A stretch of 64,000 nt of DNA, taken from assembly GCF_021531495.1 (NCBI RefSeq), contig NZ_JADYTY010000001.1, positions 124,001 to 188,000 on the forward strand, in the 5' to 3' direction. This document shows positions 61,601 through 64,000 of the stretch, one piece after another. The DNA comes from Anaerovibrio lipolyticus (lineage in GTDB: Bacteria > Bacillota > Negativicutes > Selenomonadales > Selenomonadaceae). The number at the start of each line of letters is the position of its first letter. Position 1 is the stretch's first letter. Position numbers and translations under genes: made by a program. Under the pieces are notes generated by a model. That model did no database searches. It was given only the letters and a program-made list of their open reading frames with translations, and was not told the origin of the DNA.

Positions 61601-62623
61601 CACTGTGCCGATAATACCGCCGGCAGCGCCACCTGCTACAGCACCGGCAGCTGCACCACCTGGCCCTAATGCACTGCCTACTCCAGCACCGGCCCAAGTA
61701 CCAGCAGCCCACCATGCGCCTGCATCTTCCATGCCCGCATAGATAGACTGGCCCATTTCTGGCAGAGACTGTCCTACTGTCGACAAAGCATACAAAATAG
61801 GATTATCTCTGAATTTCACATCATACAGTTTCTGCTCTATATCCAGCTGCTTTTCCAAATCCTGCATACGCTGTTTGTCATTTTCAGACAAATCTCCGCC
61901 ATGAGATTTAAACCGAAGATTATTTAATTCCAGCTGTTTGTTACCCATGCTTAGATACTGAGAAAAGCCGTCTATAATGTCCAGCTCCCGTCTTATCTTT
62001 GGTGCATCTTTCAGTATCAAGGCACCAGCAGCAGGATCCGCTTCTGCCACTTCCTTCACAACAGGATAGCGGGAATAAAAATCGTCAATACTCCACTGCT
62101 GGCCATTTTCCTCTGCCAGCTTTTTATATTCCAGATTTTCCTGGTACATAGCATTGGCTTTTTTCCACGACTCCGAATCAGCCATAGTAACAGCTACCGG
62201 TATGCCCAATTCCTGCTCCACAGTCCTTGCCTGGGACAGCTTGCCTGTCTCACTAAAGAAATAGTCGGCTGCTGTAGAGCTTTGCTGTATAGCCTGGGCC
62301 ACAGGCTGAAAAAAGCTGTTATTATCATTAGCTACCGCATTGATATTAGCTGTTAAATCATGTCGATTATATGCCTCGTAGGCCTCGTCCCAGCTTTTGG
62401 CCATCAGTACATCCCGTGTATCTTTATAGGCATCTGTATTTTTGATAAACTGGCCAACGGCAGAATCAGCCACCCACTCTGCCGCCTCCTTAACACCGTC
62501 TATCATGGTATCTAATATACCCTTGTCATTTTCCTCTGACTCTCTTGGCTGGTATTCCGGCTGTATATTGCCACTCATACCCTCTAATCTCTGTCTTATC
62601 GCATTGCGCTGTTCCTCTGTCAT
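52652..62623 (-). CDS. Giant polyvalent internal virion protein (3323 residues)
   Basis: This is a single 3323-residue frame. Recognisable parts (order inferred): an Ala/Gly-rich hydrophobic region near 300-360, a PBECR-like nuclease candidate at about 1020-1130 (HAITKHEL, then FHGQPIFGKCYTNGELYFVCLEMR), an LPD23-like metallopeptidase with HEIQH near 1274, a second compact domain near 1580-1690 (EMVRHSADKRVIMLMPYLKQIL), and another HExxH-type site (HEMAH, about 1789). Coiled coils and a C-terminal alpha-helical portion follow. Such polyvalent proteins enter the host with phage DNA. GGAG lies before the ATG. Confidence 0.85.
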   Translation of the reverse strand: MTEEQRNAIRQRLEGMSGNIQPEYQPRESEENDKGILDTMIDGVKEAAEWVADSAVGQFIKNTDAYKDTRDVLMAKSWDEAYEAYNRHDLTANINAVANDNNSFFQPVAQAIQQSSTAADYFFSETGKLSQARTVEQELGIPVAVTMADSESWKKANAMYQENLEYKKLAEENGQQWSIDDFYSRYPVVKEVAEADPAAGALILKDAPKIRRELDIIDGFSQYLSMGNKQLELNNLRFKSHGGDLSENDKQRMQDLEKQLDIEQKLYDVKFRDNPILYALSTVGQSLPEMGQSIYAGMEDAGAWWAAGTWAGAGVGSALGPGGAAAGAVAGGAAGGIIGTVKGVAKAVATSEARREVLRQVAMESAAKATAPQLMKAGMQFGAFRGMAAPEIGDRYDEYKKLRDSKGNPLLSDDEAWSNAILGGSANAALEVVPTFGVLGKLATPGKQSARVFEDIIAGHTAKTQLASHMGDSFRKFMSGTLEVGATESFEEATQQISDDIIMNNIKNANGGRAYSEKYGVLYDEGKALTAKEILGNAIDAAVVAIPSSLIFGMAGSIGSGAASTGRYAARQRHLSQIEANNGAMARHTYTGTIMAQELQEAVHDSDLQQTAPDVQKKLIHDKAAGTGFEVMYIDTEMAMQKENGKEDLAQVAKAAGIDEEALQTAVETKGTLAVPLECFAQSEASSEILDAASFNVEADSMARMRENAKHTLETMKANAEKLVEQQINLVKTIPQELYPEDTPEAQVYRDLVEAAIVTDMENPARGLKQLIQQAEAEKLAILQPALNFLNDTHGQGVSIIDTGDGRGIRVSENAKWYQDFYREHKRKPTKQELMDIASDMVSGKSNIEYFTVTDEHMAAEADKVSADLSAVNDRLEALNSVKDKVQQINSTEMKIAESMSPEAYKVYRNYMTMLGNAPGTASRAARVNAVLLAHMAERLAENTRRATGNQEYTAVDAAKKIELQLGGAYNRGSNMNQAMFDVSKVGVSSLKEFADKVKEVESEGKAPSKVMWVDNSTGVVYPGAQLKHAITKHELTEDDLANIQSGINKLTDVYKSKQHEGMFHGQPIFGKCYTNGELYFVCLEMRSGGEAVFLTASKTNESLFETYKKEHGSERLCSQGEPVPDSNHALSIPNIQELLGIVKNGNTLNQMAGENAKTAALDKLEQAKAMAEDSSSEEIYKATGWFKGQDGKWRFEIPDNLEAITLDKLLNDKRAKLGEIYDNPQLFEAYPDLKDVPVRIEEIEKGFNGFAYADAITISASLKNDNEAKSILVHEIQHLIQKREGFARGGGPKTAREQIREEQRILDRQFGSFSEDEKAYLVYQDMWMDATLIEFDDKKAARASAEIEKLEKRISKERRAEIQEIKARRTALKNALTEGGDGVDLYWRLAGEQEARYIESRAAQNSENVKEYKKQQRKADEYKQKYNKAFSDASSEVQALLSKLDSISIGEKADDKVWDTIDKLENEINERPGGKEALEAYQAWTWERDTARECYQKIEEGRYMPSPHGIDAIVIFGNMAIPANATVEASTQNTLHGDEQEVQRQIRAKEELLNSEPVVEITENILAGKDKAELKKYFREMYQHTEAGAKYPQPTVVYTKYGEPVCITVNGTYKEMVRHSADKRVIMLMPYLKQILENSTLMFSEKPLTGRIKKLNSVTNGYSHYACKVSIDGENVLVRAVIRRSNNGDYCYDINIDNYQQEKKDSSQPGWPDHNSGAVMKNPSKSASIVSDWIEKVNSHNLSILSGNGGSVKKNEIFNQEIKGQTGTTANGQYIVSLFEKADESTFMHEMAHVYLLELEKLAELDDQCRADLNTIMEWANYHEGDEKKFKGSPFAKEFRQMANNMLAAEQAGDYDTVNKIRRQWAHERFARGFEMYLQHGTAPSRGLQSVFRRFKQFLSAIYIAFTGEGVRANAKVERVMARMLASDEEIEAMTLDDRYKDIAKAGGEKLLNETQQETYARWYQEAKEEAKEKLMKVMMKDLDEEHQRKYQEALEHEREETRKNLEALPLYIAQKVAKETGNDNAVVEIGLYPTVEAYHAELAEYGSLEDTLENYMKEFAEEMDKKILQEHVSEEQLSKMMEQTVYHKKLMAFEAEALREKEKAANKINAKAKEAMDQVNAAVNNLPDDIDITAEKDNKEVKKLLQAINKLRFSTRWTAKELGDIEGLAKQATKADVEKALKEFSKEATAWKRNLKTLEEAFKGRMQIIKKTTRSMLHNQPISESCDYGRYVASEKRAAEMMHKMVRAGRWDVAMIQQEARFTSAALAEAAEKNREKVNKILAKVAKQLTAKSVRIPVEHRYWIQKIAFDMKLDKNWQKDIGRPTSENGRIVRKEPVRPEDCRQLAEIFAELKNSLDVKEDMLGALDVIYQPGFTDYRALTAKQFEACIDIISVLYKTGKNKFQLKSFDGKLISDVLNDIRLDINEQGDVINLPHVIQNKVNDNIGGLGYNDYFAKIPGIGPTLSQYGSKYLVAHMKPEEMIRLLGPVAHKYLYGLYDRAAGENGRRTAEATKKLQEIMSVYSRKEKQNFSKQQYRFRIGKKEETFSKENIICMALNMGNDVNFIRLYKGLDVMGNVLQGFVERNMTKKDWEVVQAIWDLIGSYWPETVKVEEELNGVTLEGVKPTPFTVMCDGQPIKMRGGYYPIAYNPMKSPKAEQQAMDAVTQRNMSGAQVLGTGRNHTKSRSDTQNIERPLLLQFNVISAHLQDVIQNITFRIAARDAYRLTHSQGFEDLVRGTLGDDALRAIDQWVVDCWRTMPTDNDLGSSIFSSAIGFLRRNAAINIMGWRWWPVIENVTNIFPMMDCIGAAETVTAIGDYMKHRKENDKLLLKSIFMTNRINSMDRDIGATPGIFKAGYVTTDWLKEHAYTALAFTDLMFSKPLWCKAYKDNFASRYQEVLREEKEAKADLEAAQEAVKEYRIQISESNKEIYILQQRLTEGSPYEQEAGPGTVQEINEIRKRIAELQIELEPLKKSLFKATCEVERLSERPFKSQSDIIKEAEHRAIQDADAVVRNVFGSGQTKDLASVQKGGEFLKLFTAFYSFFSTQMNAILAAYYKGKFAKQDIAGGQNYKRWMPFAKAVFYRIVLTSAMATLLKMVILGDGSDDDHKYRKVKDDEGNDIKEEIPLIERFFVQLAKNTVSTASGSFVGLRDIVSLYNNLVFEGTDFGRGASIGSISVGVIDKLTNTFKLVTQQEEKNARIDEQEAKREAKYDKMTPEAKKKFDEKRQYMKPAHRITWADIAKGVAQTVTAASAAKTGITDTMANAAMTTLQYMADGDGRYDKTLSNIVWSAIWNKKPVEREIPQEPVKPKKKKKGADKK

Positions 62624-62632
62624 AATTACTCC

Positions 62633-64000
62633 TTATTCACTAAAAGCCGCCCGCAGATAATACTCCTTGGTTTCATCACTCACAACACCTTCAAGAATAT
62701 CCCATATCTGGCTATAGCTGTATCCCTCATTTTTCTTTTCGTTAATCATATCCAGCACTTCTGTATCGTTCAAATCAGCAGTACCTGTGCCATGATAGAA
62801 GTTATACCGCCTTGTTGCCCGATTGTACTTTTTCTGGTCAGATGCCGAAATAGTATCATCCGGATCGTCCATACGGTCGTTATATTCTTCTATCAAACTT
62901 AAATCTTCTTCCTCTGTCAGAGAATTGAAATATCTATTAGCAGATTTATTTCTGCTTCCTCCGCTGGCAGCCTTTATAGCCTGCTTCTGTGCTTTGTTCA
63001 GCCTATTAAGATATGTGTTCTTAGTCTTTGCATTTAAGCCGGAATTTTCGATAGCCGCCCGCTGTTCTTCAAAAGTGTTACAGCCAGAGAGGGTTGCTTC
63101 CAAATCCTGCATTTTCTGCTTCTGGTCGATATTATAAAATCTGCTTTGATCAGCATATAAGCTGTACACGCCATCCATCAGCTCCTCATATCTATCTGCA
63201 TCAAAGGTACTGCCACCACTTCCCAGCCGGCTTGACTTGATTATCTTGCTAGGCTGTTGCCCGTCCATCTCCCGATAATCACCGCCTCTGATTACCATAC
63301 TCTGACTGGAGCTGGAGCTGTTGCCTACATAGCCAGTGCCTCCAGTAGCCACAACAACATGATCATTATCTCCGTAGATAATCATATCTCCTGGCTCCAC
63401 CTGATCAGCAGAATAGGGAATTACCCCAGGACCGCCATTTGCCGTCTGGCTTTTAGAAACCAGCGTAGGCACATCTGTATCTCCTTGTATAGACTGAATC
63501 CAGGAATTGCTATTGTCTGTACCTAGTATTCTAACGGCAGCCTCTACACAGCCATTTGTGCCATGTGGCATTGTCTGGCCACCCCATTTCTGATACCCTG
63601 CCTCAACACTATCAGAGGATATACCATTGCTTTTCGTACACATTGCACGGGCTTCTTTCTCCAGGCCTGCTATATCCAGCTCGTTAGTCTCCGGATTGTA
63701 AAATTTGCCTATCAGAATCCTTGATGTATCTTTTTTGTCATTGGCCTTTTTCTGCTTTTCTACAGTGGCATAGAGAGAATTAAACTCGTCCTGGCTCATA
63801 TTCTTTCTCTCGCGCTTCAGCCATTCGTAGGCATCGTCATATTTTTCATCAGCCACGCAGGCCTTAACAAGACTTGATACCGTCTGGGTACGGAATGTCA
63901 TTTTCTTGGCTTCCGTCGTGGCAGCATCCCAGCCCTGCTTATCCGCCCAGCTGTTCAGAGTCTCGTTCGCTTCCTGCATTTGCCCATAAACAGTATCTGG
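62633..64000 (-). CDS. Phage virion protein with cysteine-peptidase/NlpC-like lysin segment (5' truncated by window)
   Basis: The frame stays open to base 64000, so the N terminus is missing. At least 455 residues are present. A central domain (GGQTMPHGTNGCVEAAVRILG, then SADQVEPGDMIIYGDNDHVVVATGG) has the Cys...His arrangement of NlpC/P60-CHAP-like cysteine peptidases. The flanks are helical. It precedes the giant internal protein by 9 bp, as virion-borne transglycosylases/peptidases do in podoviruses, so cell-wall opening during DNA entry is the likely role. The exact family is unconfirmed. Confidence 0.75.
   Translation of the reverse strand, partial: PDTVYGQMQEANETLNSWADKQGWDAATTEAKKMTFRTQTVSSLVKACVADEKYDDAYEWLKRERKNMSQDEFNSLYATVEKQKKANDKKDTSRILIGKFYNPETNELDIAGLEKEARAMCTKSNGISSDSVEAGYQKWGGQTMPHGTNGCVEAAVRILGTDNSNSWIQSIQGDTDVPTLVSKSQTANGGPGVIPYSADQVEPGDMIIYGDNDHVVVATGGTGYVGNSSSSSQSMVIRGGDYREMDGQQPSKIIKSSRLGSGGSTFDADRYEELMDGVYSLYADQSRFYNIDQKQKMQDLEATLSGCNTFEEQRAAIENSGLNAKTKNTYLNRLNKAQKQAIKAASGGSRNKSANRYFNSLTEEEDLSLIEEYNDRMDDPDDTISASDQKKYNRATRRYNFYHGTGTADLNDTEVLDMINEKKNEGYSYSQIWDILEGVVSDETKEYYLRAAFSE

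Overview
The window is 64 kb of one bacterial chromosome. Bases 1 to about 44.3 kb are host backbone. Bases about 44.7 kb to the right edge are the late end of a prophage read leftward, and it continues past the window.

The host looks like a Gram-positive-lineage anaerobe of moderate GC, most likely a Negativicute (Selenomonadales-like). This is an inference from RemA, the T-box and glycine riboswitch leaders, the infC-rpmI-rplT block, and an E. coli-like SpeD beside carboxyspermidine-pathway enzymes. A secreted class 3 lipase is compatible with a lipolytic rumen genus, but no species can be named from sequence alone.

Host layout: remA(partial)-gmk-rpoZ-coaBC; a single-aptamer glycine riboswitch controlling an AGCS symporter; truB; a TauE/SafE permease; a polyamine cluster (speD, speA, speE, speB, a carboxyspermidine dehydrogenase-like gene, nspC); a MarR regulator; a Phe T-box with pheS-pheT and an extended zapA; a LysM protein; thrS; infC (AUA start) with rpmI and rplT; brnQ; a cytidylate-kinase-like gene; a SpoU methyltransferase; an Lrp regulator; cstA; trx and a DUF134 regulator; an AT-rich membrane-protein island with IS110 and EamA remnants; tRNA-Lys(CTT); surE; ahcY and an MTA/SAH deaminase; rnhA; a Fur-box-preceded ZIP transporter; a secreted lipase; an ArsR/HMA/CadA metal-efflux locus; a ketopantoate reductase; a siroheme sulfite/nitrite reductase; a dicarboxylate symporter; and a small membrane protein.

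The prophage, read right to left, encodes a cysteine-peptidase-like virion protein (partial), a 3323-residue polyvalent internal protein, a T7-type tail-fibre protein, a small virion protein, and a complete diversity-generating retroelement (DGR). The DGR has a variable C-type-lectin-like target gene with VR, a GC-rich hairpin just past VR, an accessory gene avd, the template repeat TR and a DGR-type reverse transcriptase. Small coiled-coil genes, a holin-like gene, an amidase endolysin and two further small genes follow. TR and VR differ at 15 of 90 positions, and 14 of these lie at TR adenines. The avd reading frame carries an in-frame TAG at codon 23, so the element may be crippled or may depend on readthrough or an internal start.

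The left prophage edge holds a 137-bp palindrome, a promoter-and-terminator-bounded small RNA candidate and a partial gene duplication. No integrase or att pair can be identified inside the window.
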